Source: an uncultured Oscillibacter sp. (GTDB lineage Bacteria > Bacillota > Clostridia > Oscillospirales > Oscillospiraceae). Taken from it: 7,218 bases of DNA. The notes beneath the pieces were generated by a model. That model was not told the origin of the DNA and did not search any database. It saw only the letters and a program-made list of their open reading frames with translations. Numbering within the stretch: position 1 is the first letter of the stretch; every line of letters starts with the position of its first letter. Where the stretch lies: assembly GCF_900546705.1 (NCBI RefSeq), contig NZ_URDP01000058.1, forward strand, positions 1-7,218, written 5' to 3'. The translations under genes were made by a program, and so were the position numbers. Of this stretch, positions 7,003 through 7,218 are shown one piece after another.

Positions 7003-7083
7003 TAAGCTGTCAGCGCGGTAGTAACTGCGCCGGTGAGGGGGAGAAAATCCCCCTGACAGTGACATCAAGCGTTTTTTAGCTTA
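7003..7083 (+). other. Predicted structured leader RNA between the tandem promoters
   Basis: Three nested perfect helices are visible. A closing stem CTGTCA (7007-7012) pairs with TGACAG (7054-7059). Hairpin A pairs 7013-7019 with 7024-7030 (7 bp including one G-U) around an AGTA tetraloop. Hairpin B pairs GGGGGA (7037-7042) with TCCCCC (7048-7053) around GAAAA. Six nucleotides (CGGTGA, 7031-7036) join A and B, so the fold is a three-way junction. An outer helix TAAGCT (7003-7008) / AGCTTA (7078-7083) can extend or compete with the closing stem. I do not recognise a known riboswitch or RNA family. Confidence 0.5.
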
Positions 7084-7108
7084 CAAATGAACGTCGGTTC
7101 GTCAAAAA

Positions 7109-7123
7109 ACTTTTGAAAAAAGT
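7109..7123. repeat. ACTTTT/AAAAGT inverted repeat upstream of the second promoter
   Basis: A perfect 6-bp inverted repeat (7109-7114 and 7118-7123) with a GAA loop ends two bases before the -35 box at 7126. In RNA from the upstream promoter it would be a weak hairpin. In DNA it sits at the UP-element position of the second promoter. Confidence 0.4.
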
Positions 7124-7125
7124 AC

Positions 7126-7154
7126 TTGACAAATCCGAAAAGATTTTGTAAAAT
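7126..7154 (+). promoter_or_regulatory. Downstream consensus sigma-A promoter (putative rrn P2)
   Basis: A perfect TTGACA (7126-7131), a 17-bp spacer and TAAAAT (7149-7154, five of six). This is the strongest promoter match in the window. Transcription should begin around 7160-7162, just before the hairpin at 7166-7179. No ribosome binding site or start codon follows before the window ends, as expected for a stable-RNA operon. Confidence 0.85.
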
Positions 7155-7165
7155 AAAAAACACTC

Positions 7166-7200
7166 CGCCGGGAACGGCGTGTACCTTGTAAATTAAACAA
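7166..7200 (+). promoter_or_regulatory. rRNA-leader-type hairpin plus boxA-like antitermination sequence
   Basis: CGCCG (7166-7170) and CGGCG (7175-7179) form a 5-bp stem capped by GGAA, a GNRA tetraloop. Directly after it TGTACCTTGTAAATT (7180-7194) resembles the Firmicute rRNA boxA, roughly TGTTCTTTGAAAACT, including the following AAACAA. Stem-loop then boxA is the order seen in rRNA leaders. The match is from memory of the consensus, so treat it as probable. Confidence 0.6.
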
Positions 7201-7218
7201 CGTAACGAAAAGAAAGCA

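Larger units (their letters stand above)
6816..7218 (+). other. Gene-free promoter/leader region, probably of an rRNA operon starting beyond the right edge
   Basis: No credible coding sequence is present in these 403 bases, and the base composition shifts sharply to A+T-rich. The parts in order are an A+T-rich tract (about 6858-6968, UP-element-like), a near-consensus promoter, a folded leader element, a second consensus promoter, a GNRA-capped hairpin and a boxA-like sequence. Tandem strong promoters followed by boxA are the known layout of Firmicute rRNA operons, where Nus factors bind boxA to prevent premature termination. A 16S gene would be expected within a few hundred bases to the right. 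That gene is not in the window, so this identification is an inference. Confidence 0.6.

Noticed and set aside
6625..7068. Minus-strand open frame of 147 codons covering the end of dpaB and the A+T-rich spacer
   Set aside because: It runs through the dpaB terminator and a promoter, changes composition midway and has no recognisable domain; it is most likely chance.
7037..7077. GGGGGA/TCCCCC hairpin followed by six T residues as an intrinsic terminator
   Set aside because: The T-run (7072-7077) begins 18 bases after the stem ends, too far for a standard terminator, and it lies inside another possible pairing.
7090..7102. GGTTCGTC resembling a tRNA T-loop
   Set aside because: There is no acceptor stem, anticodon arm or D-arm around it; it is a chance resemblance.

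Overview
The window is a G+C-rich stretch of a low-copy chromosomal locus. It most likely comes from an endospore-forming member of the Clostridia (Firmicutes), and the Oscillospirales/Ruminococcaceae group fits best. That placement is an inference from four things: the G+C-rich coding style, strong GGAGG-type ribosome binding sites, a Gram-positive-type CCA enzyme with an HD domain, and both subunits of dipicolinate synthase, an enzyme made only by spore formers. No complete rRNA lies in the window to confirm it.

Layout. (1) 30-1697, minus strand: a large serine recombinase with its own sigma-A-type promoter, probably the edge gene of an integrated element that continues to the left. (2) 1796-1820: a perfect-palindrome intrinsic terminator closing the next minus-strand unit. 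(3) 3763 down to 1835, minus strand: murC followed immediately by a GTG-started prolyl-tRNA editing gene (ProXp-ala/PrdX-like), apparently translationally coupled. (4) 3764-3884: a compact divergent intergenic region whose predicted promoters for murC and the plus-strand genes overlap face to face. (5) 3885-5210, plus strand: CCA tRNA nucleotidyltransferase. (6) 5278-6692, plus strand: dpaA-dpaB (spoVFA-spoVFB), overlapping by 4 nt and closed by an intrinsic terminator at 6778-6815. (7) 6816-7218: a gene-free, A+T-rich stretch that I read as the promoter and leader region of an rRNA operon beginning just beyond the right edge. It has two tandem near-consensus sigma-A promoters with 17-bp spacers, an A+T-rich upstream tract, a GNRA-capped hairpin and a boxA-like sequence.

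How the genes relate. murC makes the first peptide addition to the peptidoglycan precursor. ProX-type editing removes alanine wrongly attached to tRNA-Pro, and Cca finishes tRNA 3' ends, so the centre of the window is housekeeping wall synthesis and translation quality control. dpaAB turns a lysine-pathway intermediate into dipicolinate for the spore core. The recombinase is the only accessory gene.

The most unusual element is the predicted folded RNA between the two putative rRNA promoters. It has a closing helix, two internal hairpins and a competing long-range pairing. I do not recognise it as a known RNA family, and it is the best candidate here for something undescribed. No CRISPR array, defence system, insertion sequence or tRNA gene was found.
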